Below, in pieces: positions 11,311 through 22,829 of a DNA stretch of 64,000 nt; within the stretch, counting starts at the first letter, position 1, and each line of letters starts with the position of its first letter. The stretch spans positions 63,676,673 to 63,740,672 of the forward strand of contig NC_081861.1 of the NCBI RefSeq assembly GCF_963259705.1. The letters are read 5' to 3'. Source of the DNA: Myotis daubentonii (taxonomy: Eukaryota > Chordata > Mammalia > Chiroptera > Vespertilionidae). Position numbers and translations under genes: made by a program. The notes below the pieces were generated by a model. It searched no databases, was not told the DNA's origin, and saw only the letters and a list, made by a program, of their open reading frames with translations.

Positions 11311-11545
11311 CAGAGATGGCGAACCTATGACACGCTTGTCAGAGGTGACATGCGAACTCATTTTTTTGGTTGATGTTTCTTTGTTAAATGGCATTTAAAT
11401 ATATAAAATAAATATCAAAAATATAAGTCTTTGTTTTACTATGGTTGCAAATATCAAAACATTTCTATATGTGACATGGCACCAGAGTTAAGTTAGGGTT
11501 TTTCAAAATGCTGACACGCCAAGCTCAAAAGGTTCGCCATCACTG
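11311..11545 (+). mobile_element. Non-autonomous hAT transposon
   Basis: Ends CAGAGATGGCGAACCTATGA and AAGGTTCGCCATCACTG are imperfect inverted repeats, and the 8-bp duplication ACTTAGAA is perfect on both sides (11303-11310, 11546-11553). Internal sequence is AT-rich without coding capacity. Bat nhAT type; the exact family name cannot be given from memory. Confidence 0.85.
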
Positions 11546-11905
11546 ACTTAGAACCTTACAGTCTACTGGGAGAGGCAGACGGTTACAGAGCCACACTTCA
11601 GCACAACAGATATGAACTGGGAGCCCAGGAGCACAGGAGGGAAGTACCCACTGGAATGTCAGAGGCTCTGGATCACCTTCCCAAAGAGGATGATGTTTGA
11701 GCTGAGTCTTAAAGGTGTAAAGTCAGTAAGTATTTCTTGACAGCCTACTGAGTGTTAGGTATTGTGCGAGGTTTTGTGGGTATGCTGGTGAACAAGACAG
11801 ATGTAGTTTGCTCTTATGGAACTGTCCAGCTATTGGGAAGGGTATTAAGCAAAAATATATTGAGTGATCACAAAGCAAAGAAGGTGAGTGAAGAACATTC
11901 TAAGC

Positions 11906-12117
11906 CAGTGGTCGGCAAACTCATTAGTCAACAGAGCCAAATATCAACAATACAACGATTGAAATTTCTTTTGAGAGCCACATTTTTTAAACTTACACTA
12001 TATAGGTAGGTACATTGTTATTAACTTAGTTAGGGTACTCCTAAGGCTTAGGAAGAACCACACTCAAGGGGCCAAAGAGCCGCATGTGGCTCGTGAGCCG
12101 CAGTTTGCCAACCACAG
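11906..12117 (+). mobile_element. Non-autonomous hAT transposon (CAGTGGTCGGCAAACTC type)
   Basis: Left end CAGTGGTCGGCAAACTCATT and right end GCAGTTTGCCAACCACAG are inverted repeats. The flanking 8-mers TTCTAAGC and TTCTAGGC differ at one base. About 212 bp, no coding capacity. It lies 360 bp from the preceding hAT of a different family. Confidence 0.85.
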
Positions 12118-14699
12118 TTCTAGGCAAACAAAATAGCAATAGCATGTGCAGAGACCCCGTGGTTAAGAAATTGGGGGCGTGGGGCGGGGGCTGCTGTTAG
12201 CAAGAGAAGCAAAGCACATAAGCAGCTTCCAGATCATGAAGTTCCCTATGTGTAGGTCTCATTGGTGTGGTTTTAAAAGGGGGGGAAGGCGTTGCAATAC
12301 AAAGACTTCTGTTTGGAGGCTGTAAATAGACTAAAAAATGGATTGCCAGTATTTTGAATGTAAGATTGGGCTTCACCACCCTCACTCGGGCCAGGCAGAG
12401 CAACATTTAAAATCAAGTTAAAGGTACATGTAAAACATGCGTCATCTACATTGGGCAAGTGAGAAACTGTCCCTGAGATGGCTTACACTTGACTTTATGG
12501 TGGTTATCTCAGTCCCGTCTGAATTCTTGATGTTTGTTGTTCAGCATTTTGCTCTAGTTAATTACAAACACTCTTCCTTCAGGCATCAGGGTCCTTGGCC
12601 TCTCTTGGAAGTTGACACACAAAGGAGCCACTGCTCTCCTGCAAGAACACTTTGTCCACTGATTACGAACCAGGCACCGCACCAAGTGCACTCCCGAAGC
12701 TGATGTGACTGCAGCTGCATTTCTTGATTTTTCCCTTTCTGAGGCACAAGTAAGCTTGTGGATGGAGAGACAACTTTTCTCAGATGCTGAAGAAAGGAGG
12801 TTACCACCATCAGTTGGGATATCAAACGTGTATGTTAGAGCCACTGACCTTTTGGTCTCTCTGTCTGGCCTCTCATGAGTCTAGCACCCAGTGAGCACTA
12901 GAAAGCTAGCCTTGGGAGAAAAGAAGGATAAAAGGCTGCTAGGCTCTAGTTATTTTCATATTAATCTTAGACCCATCCATTAACCCAGAGGTTTCTGATG
13001 ATCCTTATAATCTTCCCCTGGCTTTCTGTGTCTCCCTTCTGCTGCCTGTTCTCATCTAAACAATCTGAGCCATTAATAGAGAAATTAAAGGAAATAGAGA
13101 TTAAACAAATATGAGAAGTAACCACCTTCAAGGACATTGAAAAATATTTATGAATTAAAGGTTGCCTAAAGTCAACAAGTATTTATTAAGCATGTACTAT
13201 ACAGCCAGCACCACACTAGATGTCCAGCAGATAAAAAAAAAAGTAGCAGGCATTCTGCGATATTGTCACATGTGTCTTCCTAAAAAATCTCTTGTTCAGC
13301 AAAATTGCACACTAAAAATAACAGGACTTAAATCCAATGCAACTTTGTAATCGGAGCACTAATGAAAACAATAACCTAATAAACACACTCACGAGATTAC
13401 ATCTCCACTGGCTTTTGTACCCACCATCACCGTCATCAATGCTCAGTAGTCTTCATGCTTCCTCTTCCCCAATGTGAGTCCTCAAAGGCAGTCACTTTGA
13501 ATAGTCGTCGTTTTCATCAGAAATTACAATCTAATCGAGGAGGACCCAACTTTTACAAAATGCACAGTGTAAGGTCTTCACAGCTTCATTATCAATACTC
13601 ATAGCTTCATCAGATAGTCTAATGTGGAAAATGCAGTTGTTGAAGCCACTAAAGGGGCAGAGTCTTTATGCAGAATTCTTCTTTTTTTCGAAAAGTCTTC
13701 ATATATTGCTAAGATTTCTCCTTAATTGTGAGAAAGCTTGCTCCTGATCACGGCAAAACTAAAAATGCTAAGAAAGTTCATCCATGAACCAACCAGCTGA
13801 ACTTCTACCTTATTTTGACATCGTTCTTCTATTTACCAATCGCGAATGTGCTATTCGTGGTACATAAACACTTATAGTGGGGCAGACTGGGAAATGTAAC
13901 ATCTCTGCCATTCATAGGTACCAAATCTAGTCCAGAAGACAAATGTGGGGAACAGTAAGAGGGAATTAGTTGCCTAACTTGGAGGTACTGACTCTAAATT
14001 CAACATAATATAGGGAAGGGATGAGATTAGTTGGGCCTAGAACAAATGAAGTTTTCACGGAGGAAGTAAAACTTGAGTTCATGAGCTATGAAGCAGAAAT
14101 CAGACTTGAAGGGGCAAAGCAAATAAAGGAAGTAAGAAAAAGACAACACATGGAATGGCCTGGAGACAATACTGAAGGGTAATGCTGCGAGGCCCCAGGG
14201 CTTGACTAGAATGGTGAGAACATAGATGTTGAATAATAGTAGGAAACATGGTTATCCCCATAGCATTTTCCTGCTATGTAATCACATTTGAATGTAAGAT
14301 ACAGCAGTAGTCACTGATAAGGATCTTTAGCAGGAATGTTATAAAATAAAGAAGTTATTTTAAGGAGCTGGTCTGGCAGAATAACTCGTCTCTGCAGAAG
14401 ATTGTCAAACTTATTTTCCTTAGTACAAGTTATTTTTTTCTAAATCAAACTCTTCATAGAATCCCAATATACACAGCAGTTACAAATCAAGCTGACCTGT
14501 TTGAAATTAGCATGGAGCAGAGACCATAGCCCGGCTCATGTCCCCTGAGCTTCTTTCTCATCCTCTGAGGTGAGCCTTTGAGGCCCCACTGCTGAACTCG
14601 AGCTAAAACTAGATAAAGTCCCACTGGACAGGTCATGAGGATTGGAACTAGAGTGACCCCAAAAGAAATGAGGCAAAAGAAATGAATCCAAGAGATTTG

Positions 14700-14704
<5 letters not shown>
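12118..14704. other. Unique AT-rich intergenic sequence
   Basis: No gene recognised. Short open frames on both strands (12197-12844) lack homology and overlap each other. Around 13170-13215, and also at 11730-11800, there are worn phrases of the AACAAGTATTTATTAAGC type common in ancient mammalian repeats. Confidence 0.5.

Positions 14705-14744
<40 letters not shown>
14705..14744. repeat. (AC)n microsatellite
   Basis: About 20 AC dinucleotides. The Cys-Val-rich open frames on the minus strand at 14487-14742 are its translation plus random extension. Confidence 0.95.
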
Positions 14745-14746
<2 letters not shown>

Positions 14747-15196
14747 ATATCCAGGAAACAAAGCGGGAGAGAGAATTACTAAAAGAAAAGGAATTACTAA
14801 AATGTTGGCCCAAGGAAATTAAAACCTAGTGGTAAACTGGGAGATATTATCTCAACAGGTGCTTGTCATTGGCAGGCAGTCAGACCAAGGAGCCTGGTAC
14901 CCAGAAAGTAATGACACTAATTAGGGCAGAACAAGGAAGCTAAGAAGGCTTCTGTAGTCACCAACAGGACAAATCCAGATAGGCAGGTAAAACAGAAGGA
15001 GTTGAGGAACAGTAGACAATGGGCAGACAGACAGCTAACCTCTGAAGTGCAGCAATGGATGTCCTAGCAGGCAGGCATAGAACAGAATCCAGACAGTCTG
15101 CTGGCAAACAATAGGCAGAGGTTGAAGCAAGCAGTATATAACGGGAATCTACTCTTGGGGATTGGGATTAAGAAGCCAATTAGCAATCCTGCAAGA

Positions 15197-15427
15197 CAGT
15201 GGTTCTCAACCTTGGCTGCACATTAGAATCACCTGGGAATCTTTTTAAAATCCTGATTTCTGGGCCTCATCCTCTGGAAATTCTGTTTGTTTCTTTTTTT
15301 TGTTATGGGGTGGGGCCACAACATTAGTAACAAAGAAACAGAATTTCCGGAGGATGAGGCCCAGAAATCAGGATTTAAAAAAGATTCCCAGGTGATTCTA
15401 ATGTACGGCCAAGGTTGAGAACCACTG
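15197..15427. mobile_element. MER5-like palindromic hAT MITE, copy 2
   Basis: Same palindrome as at 5576. It starts CAGTGGTTCTCAACCTTGGC and ends AAGGTTGAGAACCACTG. Target duplication CTGCAAGA/CTGTAAGA (one mismatch). The centre is slightly longer, with a poly-T run. Confidence 0.88.
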
Positions 15428-16389
15428 CTGTAAGAGATCTGGCAAGACAGTGCTAAACAAGGCAGGACACCAGGCCTAAAGGAATCAGACTATCAAATGA
15501 AGTCCATGAAGAGAGGCAGACCCGGGCGAAGAAAAATGGTACTCAAGACACACAGAGTAGAACCAGAAGCAACAGATCCATGTGATGCTGACTAAGCCAC
15601 TGAAATACCAAAATACTGCTCCTTAAATCCTCACTGATTAGGAGCAGGACTGGTCCCAGTGGGGAAAAGTGAACAACAAGAAAACACAATAATGCTTACT
15701 TACCTGCAGGTAAAAGTTAATATGTTCAGTTGTGACAATTACAGGGTTTGGGAAGCAGGCTGCCAAGCAGCTAAAACACAACCCTACAAAAATTAGCCCG
15801 AGAGACAGTAATGCCCATTTATCCTTTTGGTGAAAGTGTTGAGACTGATAGAGACCAAGAACTGCCATGTTCATGCCTCCTATAGTTTTATACAGTATGT
15901 TGACAATCAAAGCTTTCAATTTTATCTGGAAAATATGCTTCTAACAAAGAACAGCCTTCCTTGTTCTACATTAATCAAAGCCCCAAAGTGATTTTCAAGA
16001 GTGATTTAACATATTATAAATGGTAATTGTCCAATCTATACATTACGAAGACATAGGTGCAGTAATAAACAGTGAGAGAAACATTTTTAATTTGCTTGTT
16101 AAAGTACGTGGATCAAAGAAACACACACGGGTGTTTATAGGGATGCTATTTATTTTATGAAGTTGAGGGTTTTTATAATCAGTATAAGCAGTCTCTTTGA
16201 AGATGAGTACAGTTCAAAAGTGGACTACAATTATGCAATTAAAATCTATTGTCGCTTGTACTTTGTGGTTTGTGTTTGTTTTCTGACCTTTACAAAATAT
16301 AATTAATTACATGACAATTAAGGAACATGTGTTTGACATCTGCAAAAAATAAAAACAGGTTTTCATATCTGGTCATCAATAGTTAGGCA
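15428..16389. other. Unique intergenic sequence
   Basis: No gene recognised. A 93-codon minus-strand open frame (15638-15919) has two hydrophobic stretches, but no flanking splice signals that I trust and no homology I recognise. Confidence 0.45.
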
Positions 16390-16604
16390 AACCAGGCTGG
16401 CGTGACTCAGTGGTTGAGCATCGAGCTATGAACCTGGAGGTTACGGTTCAATTCCCCGTCAGGGCACATGCCTGGGTTGTGGGCTCAATCCCCCATGAGG
16501 GGTGTGCAAAAGGCAGCTGATCAATGATTCTCTCTCATCACTGATGTTTCTATCTCTCCTTTTCCCTTCCTCTATGAAATCAATAAAAGTATATTTTTAA
16601 AAAG
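16390..16604 (+). repeat. Ves SINE
   Basis: Plus-strand Ves SINE with head CCAGGCTGGCGTGACTCAGT and ending AAATCAATAAAAGTATATTT. It belongs to the subgroup with GGTTCAATTCCCCGTCAGGG in place of the commoner TTCTGGTCA box. Confidence 0.88.
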
Positions 16605-16639
16605 TAGTGAGGCAAGTTTTAGAAATAAGTTTATTTGTG

Positions 16640-17000
16640 TTATATGTAATCCCCTTATAAATTCTAATGGCTTTATTGAGATATAATTCACATATAATAC
16701 AATTCACCTTTTAAAGTGTACAATTCAGCAATTATTTTGTATATTCACAGAGTTGTACAACCATCACTGCAATCAACTTTAGAATATTTCCTCACACCAA
16801 AAAGAATCCCTTCCATAGCCATCACCCCTTCCCCAGCTGTAGGCAACCATTAATCCACTTTATGTCTCTGTAGATTTGCCCATTCTGGACATTTCACTTA
16901 AATGGAATCATATAATATATGGTGTTTTGTCACTGGCTATTTTTACTCAGAATAATATTTTCAAGTTTCATCCATGCCACATCAATTTTTATTTATTTAT
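16640..17000 (-). repeat. Old L1 3' UTR fragment
   Basis: Reverse-oriented L1M-type 3' region, recognisable from GGCTTTATTGAGATATAATT, the paired phrases around TACAACCATCACTGCAATCA, and CCATTCTGGACATTTCACTT. No coding capacity remains. Confidence 0.75.
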
Positions 17001-17514
17001 TATTACCTATTTATTTCTTGGACACAAGTCAGTTGTTTAAGCTACCTACACAGTGACAAACATATACCTACTTACAACTGCAAAAAGTTGATATTTTCAT
17101 GTGAACTCCAATCTTGTCCCTCCTCTCCTGGCAAAACTAGGAGATTTTAGGGTTTGATTTTTCTATACAATAATATAATAGAGGAATTTCTTTCTGACCC
17201 AGGCCTGATGTCTGATGCTTTGTGGAAATAACCACAACCACCATATTAAACCAAGTATACATTATGTACCAGAACTTTGGAAGTTTATACTAATTAATTA
17301 AGTCAACACAGAAACTAATTATATTACATTTTACCTAATACAGTAGCAGAGAATATATAGGTCTTGTCTTAGTTTTAAGTCTTCCATTCCAACATTATTA
17401 GAAGCTAAAATATTCATCTACATTGGTGTCAGATTCATTCAGAAGGCCTTTGAGATTTGCACATGGATTTTTTTCTATTTTTTCTTTTAAGCCTTACCCA
17501 AGGATATGTTTTTT
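17001..17514. other. AT-rich sequence without recognised feature
   Basis: I see no gene or recognisable repeat in this stretch. Confidence 0.45.
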
Positions 17515-17735
17515 TTAATTGTTTTATTGCTTAAAGTATTACAAAGGGTATTACATATGTCTCCTTTTTTCCCCCGCCCTTGACAATCCCCTGGCCTCCC
17601 CTACCCCCAAGTATCTTATGTCCATTGGTTATGCTTATATGCATGCATATAAGTCCTTCGGTTGATCTCTTACCACCCCCCCCCCCTTCTGCCCCCTACC
17701 TTCCCTGGCCTTCCTGCTGCAGTTTGACAGTCTGG
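17515..17735 (-). repeat. Bat L1 3' end
   Basis: Same sequence type as the 3' UTR of the larger L1 at 44698: TATTACATATGTCTCCTTTT, then CTTATGTCCATTGGTTATGC and GGTTGATCTCTTACCACC. Reverse orientation and severely 5' truncated; a Ves SINE follows on its right. Confidence 0.8.
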
Positions 17736-17739
17736 TTTT

Positions 17740-17982
17740 TTATAATTGATTTTAGAGAGAAAGGAAGTGAGAGAATGTTTTTTATTGATTTTAGAGAGAG
17801 AGGAAGGGAGAGAAGAGAAACATCCATATGAAAGAGAAACACAGATCAGGTGCTTCCTGTATTCACCCCAACCAGGGATTGAACCCACAACCCAGGCATG
17901 TGCCTGACCAGGAATGGAACCTGAAACCTTTTTGGTATACAGAATGACTCTTCAACCAACTGAGCCACAGGGCCAGGGCTGC
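17740..17982 (-). repeat. Ves SINE
   Basis: Minus-strand Ves SINE with a partly duplicated tail: TTTTAGAGAGAAAGGAAG and then TTTTAGAGAGAGAGGAAG about 35 bp apart. The head at the right reads CAACTGAGCCACAGGGCCAG, a distinct Ves subfamily that the copy at 42770 shares. Confidence 0.88.
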
Positions 17983-18271
17983 GGATTAATTTTTAAGAAA
18001 CTTTTTGGGAAAGACTTTTGGTCACTAGGACTGACAGAGACTCAGTATTTAATTTTATTTTACTTGTTTTTTCAAATAGCTCTGTAACATAGGCCTCCTG
18101 CTGCCTTCAAAACATAAAGGCTAAGGTAAGCTGTCACCTCCTCAGTACTGGCAGCTTTATCTCACACCTGTTATTATACAAAGGCAGACCTGCCTTTAAA
18201 CACTGTGAACTAACCCTGATTTGCATGAAAATGTTCATCCTTTAATCCCTAACGGTGTTGTTGCTTCACAC

Positions 18272-18475
18272 CAGGGGCGGGGAACCTTTTTTCTGCCAAG
18301 GGCCATTTGGATATTTATAACATTATTCATGGGCCATGCAAAATTATCAACTTAAAAATTAGCCTGCTACATTTGATCAAACATTTAATTAACCCACCCC
18401 TAATGCCTTTGCAGGGCCAGACCAAATGATTTCATGGGTCTTATATGGCCTGCGGGTGAGACGTTCCCCATGCTG
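18272..18475 (+). mobile_element. Non-autonomous hAT transposon (CAGGGGCGGGGAACCT type)
   Basis: Ends CAGGGGCGGGGAACCTTTTT and GAGACGTTCCCCATGCTG are imperfect inverted repeats. The centre carries GGGCCATGCAAAATTATCAA and ATGGCCTGCGGGTGAG. The flanking 8-mers do not match, so the target duplication has decayed or one end is worn. Confidence 0.7.
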
Positions 18476-18649
18476 CTTTGGCTTCATTGGCATCCAAAGT
18501 CAAAGATACACAGTGCTGAGGTTAATCACAAATGTACAGAATAAAGCTTTTCCACTGCAGGCACAGCCCCATTGTATGGCTCTATGATGATTATATAACT
18601 ACTAGTAGCCCGGTGCACAAAATTCGTGCACATTAAAAGGGAATTAATT

Positions 18650-18856
18650 GCCCTAACCGGTTTGGCTCAGTGGATAGAGCATCAGCTTGAGGACTCAAGG
18701 GTCCCAGGTTTGATTCTGGTCAAGGGCATGTATCTTGATTGCAGGCACATTCCCAGTGGGGAGTGTGCAGGAGGCAGCTGATCAATGTTTCTCTCTCATC
18801 GATGTTTCTAACTCTCTATCTCTCCGTAAAAAATCAGTAAAATATATTTTTTTAAA
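18650..18856 (+). repeat. Ves SINE inside the Helitron
   Basis: Plus-strand, well-conserved Ves SINE with head CCCTAACCGGTTTGGCTCAG and tail AAAATCAGTAAAATATATTT. It interrupts the 3' part of the decayed Helitron, so it is younger than that element. Confidence 0.92.
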
Positions 18857-19814
18857 AAGGGAATGAATTAGAGGAGATATTTTAATATTGCTATTTGTCC
18901 TTTCTCTATAATAGAAGTGTGAGAGATGAAAGGAAATTAGTAAAATGTAAATGAAAATAATATATAAATTTATTAATAAATAAACAGTAACAAAAGGATA
19001 TAACAACAACAGAGGCATGATATAAAAACGACAAAAACATGATATGAAACAACAAAAACATGATATGAAAACAACAAAAACATGATATAAAAACACAGTG
19101 ATGCAAACAATGACTTATAAAGTGATTAAACTTTTTCTAATATCTCCCTGTACAACACATTATGAGGGAAAACACTTTCAGAGTGCTTGACTAATTTCCC
19201 TTGTGATGAAGTATTTAGAACTTTAACTGTAACATCACATGCTCTTCAAACTTGAGAGAAAGTAACATATAACTGACCATGTGGGAAAACGGGTTGAGGT
19301 AAGAATATGCCCACTCTGTCTAGAGTTTGTCCTTGTGATTTATTAATAGTCATCACAAATGCTGGCATCACGGGAAACCATCATCGAATCAATTTAAATG
19401 GGAGGCCAGTGTCAGATGGGGACAAATTAATTCTTGGAATCAGAACAACCTCTCCCTCTGCAGATCCTGTTAATACTTCAGCTTCGATATTGTTAGGTCA
19501 TAATCTTTTGATAATAAATCTGGTACCATTACAAAGACCCCATTAACTATTGAGATTTCTCAATAGCATGATGATTGCACCCACTTTCAATTTTAATTTA
19601 TGACACAGCATTCCCGAAGGAGTAATACTATTAAGAAATTCGATGGGAAAATTTTCCTTTTCAGCATCATCTGTGGAGTCAATGGGATCATCACCCAAAT
19701 ATGTGTGAAAACCTCCATCGAGTATATCCAAATTTTCTTCATTTAATTTTTGAACATGCTCATTTTTTGGACAAAGACTTGCATGTTTAGATATATTTTT
19801 AATATTATCTATAG

Positions 19815-20034
19815 CTGTGGTTCTCAACCTTGGCTGCACATTAGAATCACCTGGGAATCTTTTTTAAATCCTGATACCTGGGCCTCATCCTCCAGAGATT
19901 GTTTCTTTGTTATGGGGTGCAGCCACAACATTAGTAACAAAGAAACAGAATTTCCGGAGGATGAGGCCCAGAAATCAGGATTTTAAAAAGATTTCCAGGT
20001 GATTCTAATGTGTAGCCAAGGTTGAGAACCACTG
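19815..20034. mobile_element. MER5-like palindromic hAT MITE, copy 3
   Basis: The 220-bp palindrome is inserted in the Helitron helicase frame with a perfect 8-bp duplication ATCTATAG (19807-19814 and 20035-20042). Removing one duplication and the MITE would reconnect the helicase reading on the minus strand, which dates this insertion after the Helitron. Confidence 0.92.
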
Positions 20035-20263
20035 ATCTATAGCTATAGTATTTCCAAAGGTAGCTTCAAAAATAGATCCATTACAAATTATTTCACTTCC
20101 ACACTCCGCTCCATGGGCGGGTTCCTGCCTGAAACCTCACCCTCCAGGAAACAGCTTGCGGAGGGTGCAGCCGTTTCCAAGATGACCCCTGCAGGACTGA
20201 CTTGCTACTGGTTAGTCGTGCTTCTGGCCATGATGTTACACCCAGGGTTTTTATATAAGTAGA

Positions 20264-20968
20264 CTAGAGGCCCAGTGCATGAAAGTCATGCATTATTGGG
20301 GGGGAGGGTCCCTCAGCCCAGCCTGCACCCTCTCCAATCCGGAACCCCTCAGGGGATGTCCAACTTCCTCTCACAATCTGGGACTGCTGGCTCAAAACCA
20401 CTGGCTCAAAACTGCTAGCCTGCCTGCCAGCCTGCCTGATCACCCCTAACCACCTCTGCCTGCCTGATCGCCCCAACCACCTCTGCCTGCCTGCCTGATT
20501 GCCCCTAATTGCTCCCCTACCGCCTCTGCATCGCCCCACACCCAGGACCCAGGATTCCCTCCTCCAGCCAGTTGCAGGCACCTGGGACCTGGGCTTCCTA
20601 CCCTCTGGCCAACCAAAGGCACCGAGGACCTGAGTCGGCTTCACCCAGGCCAGCTGTAGCTACAGGGGACCGTGGACAGGCAGCTTCGCCTGGGCCACAG
20701 CTGCAGGCGCCCAGGACTGCGGGGCAGGCTGCTTATCCCTCTCCCAGGCTGCAGGCTGGCTGGTCCCCATTCCTCTCTCGTGAGCTCAATTGTGCCTGGC
20801 TGGTACCCATTCCTCTCTCATGAGCTCATTTGTGCCTGGCTGGTCCCCATTCCTCTCTTCCCAGTGTTGAGTGTCTGAGCAGTTCAGGCGCAAGGGTGTG
20901 AGGGTGTGACAACCATTTGCATATTAGAACTTACACATATGCAGTAATCCTATCTTTATTATATAGGA
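20264..20968 (-). mobile_element. GC-rich non-autonomous Helitron with internal repeats
   Basis: The plus strand begins with the reversed 3' terminus (CTAGAGGCCCAGTGCATGAA and hairpin) and ends CTTTATTATATAGGA, the reversed 5' terminus. The interior is GC-rich and holds short tandem repeats: CTGCCTGCCTGATCGCCCC units at about 20410-20520 and three 40-bp units around TGTGCCTGGCTGGTNCCCAT at 20750-20860. It abuts the decayed autonomous Helitron 3' end to 5' end. Confidence 0.85.
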
Positions 20969-21211
20969 TTACTAGAGGAGTGCTTTTTTTCCTTTTCAAT
21001 GATTAAATATCATGGAGGACTATAAAGTAATTAGATTATATTGTAGCTACCATATTAGAACTTACACATATAATTTGAGTTAATATTATATTAACAAATT
21101 TTGAGTAGTAACTATGTCCAGGCCATGGTGCTGAGGCTAAGTGAACAATACAGTATTCATGGACATGTTTGTATGTATATACATTAACATGATAAATTAA
21201 GAATTATGTAT

Positions 21212-21432
21212 GGCCTTAGCCAGTTTTGCTCAGTGGTTAGAGCACCTGCCTGCAAACTGAAAGGTCCCAGGTTTGATTCCGGTCAAGGGCACATGCCCAG
21301 GTTGTGGGCTTGATCCCCAGTGGGGGACTTGCAGAAGGCAGCTGATCCATGATTCTCTCTTATCATGGATGTTTCTATCTCTCTCTCCTTCTTCCTTCCT
21401 CTCTGAAATCAATAACAAAATATATTTTTTTA
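21212..21432 (+). repeat. Ves SINE with target duplication
   Basis: Plus-strand Ves SINE from GGCCTTAGCCAGTTTTGCTC to AAATCAATAACAAAATATAT. Flanks share AAGAATTAT (21199-21207 and about 21435-21443). Confidence 0.9.
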
Positions 21433-22359
21433 GAAAGAATTATCTATGTGTGTATCTATTTGCGTGCTTTGTGTATGCATTTTAATATGTAAGGGTATAG
21501 CTAGGTAATCCTTTACTTACTGTAATTTGCATGTTATAAACCTCTAGCATTAGAGCAGGCTTCCAGCATACAAATAAAATCATGGCAGTCAGTCTACTGT
21601 CTGGTACATTCCGAGTACTGTCCCTCCTGGCTCTTAGCTTCAACTTGGCTCTGTGGACCTAGCAAAAGAGGTGAATTGGTTGCTTCTGGTGGTTTTAGGG
21701 AAACTTGAGGCATCTGCCACTTATTTCTGTACTACCAGAGAGAAGAACAAGCAGCCCCAAGGAGAGATAAGATTAAGGGGAGAGGATACATTTATGTTTC
21801 AAAATTATCTGAGTGGGTGCTTGAAAGAAACAAGACATTTCCTGTAAGCCAGGCACTTGAGATTTCATCAGGGAGTATGGCTTATTCCACATTCACAGCC
21901 CTCAACTCTGCATGGAATTTCTAAAGCCAACATAAATGCATGAAGGTATAAGAAAGGTGCTATATTTAAATCTGAGTAAGAAGGTTTGTGAACTAGACTT
22001 CATCTGAATTTGGATCTACTCTGCTAAAAGACTGGTTATCAGTAACACAGAGTCTGTAAGGAGAGGAAACTAGGACTGGTAGAGACAGTATTTAAGGTCA
22101 AGGACCTGGAGGAACAAACTCATCTGCAACAGTGTGGCTTGGAGTTGTGGGGAGTGGCAAGGAGGTGGTCAATAAAGTAGGAAGGCTTGGCAGACTCCAC
22201 CGCAATGCAAGCTGTAGTCGGTGTCTGAGTATCTAGTCGGGAAGGTGGGCCACAGCAGTGAGGGGGCCATGCGACAAATGTCTATGTTCAGCATCAGGAA
22301 AGTCAGATCCATGAGCACATACCACAGGCCCAACAGAGAAGTAGTTCTGAACCTGTTTT
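21433..22359. other. Unique intergenic sequence
   Basis: No gene or recognised repeat. A 64-codon open frame (21653-21847) shows no recognisable domain. Confidence 0.45.
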
Positions 22360-22364
22360 CCAGG

Positions 22365-22806
22365 GAAACTCACCTGATGGATGAAGATCCTCTGTTCTAA
22401 TCTCTGCTCATCTTCAAATCTCTACTCGCTATATAATTTGGAACATGTTGCTTAATTTCACTGTGCCTCATCTTTAAAATAGTACCTAATTCATGGTGCT
22501 GATATGAGGATTGAATGAGATGGCACATGCCAAATGATGAACTCAGGGCCTGCCCCAGAAAGTGCTGAATACAGTTGAGCTATTATTGTGAGGGGAAGCA
22601 CACATATGTTTACTCACCTTTTACAAGACTTCGTGACTAGGCCAAGTAACTTTACTATGCATTAGTTTCCTCATAAACAAAATTGAATTAAGAATAATAC
22701 CTCCATCATAGGCTGCTTTGAGAATGAGATTAATTAATGGATATAAGATGCTTACTACAGTGCCTGGCACATAGTAAATAATCAATAAATATTAACTACA
22801 ATTATT
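22365..22806 (+). repeat. Two adjacent MIR SINE fragments
   Basis: Both halves read as MIR in plus orientation. Around 22430-22600: CTTAATTTCACTGTGCCTCA and AGTGCTGAATACAGTTGAGC. Around 22625-22806: TTAGTTTCCTCATAAACAAA and CAGTGCCTGGCACATAGTAA. Ancient and diverged. Confidence 0.7.
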
Positions 22807-22829
22807 ATTCTTCAATGTATGTGTAATTC

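Larger units (their letters stand above)
18602..20263 (-). pseudogene. Decayed autonomous HeliBat Helitron with helicase remnant
   Basis: On the minus strand the element runs from a 5' end TCTACTTATATAAAAACCC (20263) to the 3' hairpin GTGCACGAATTTTGTGCACC and CTAG (18605-18602). It is an internally deleted copy of an autonomous element. The 5' end is followed directly by the C-terminal part of the Rep/helicase protein: about 20100-19543 encodes segments including CPKNEHVQKLNEENLDILDG and FLNSITPSGMLCHKLKLKVG, and 19540-19200 encodes [20 protein letters not shown], the Helitron helicase motif V/VI block. In-frame stops and a frame break leave no intact protein, and the Rep nuclease domain is missing. 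A MITE (19815-20034) splits the helicase frame and a Ves SINE sits near the 3' end. About 18970-19130 holds a short ATGATATRAAAACAACAAAAAC tandem repeat (3-4 units). Confidence 0.85.

Noticed and set aside
15638..15919. 93-codon minus-strand frame with two hydrophobic stretches
   Set aside because: Hydrophobic residues follow from T-rich codons; no homology or gene context.
18970..19090. Regular ATGATATRAAAAC-type repeats suggesting a CRISPR-like array
   Set aside because: Only three to four short direct repeats with no unique spacers, in a mammalian genome; a simple tandem repeat inside the Helitron.
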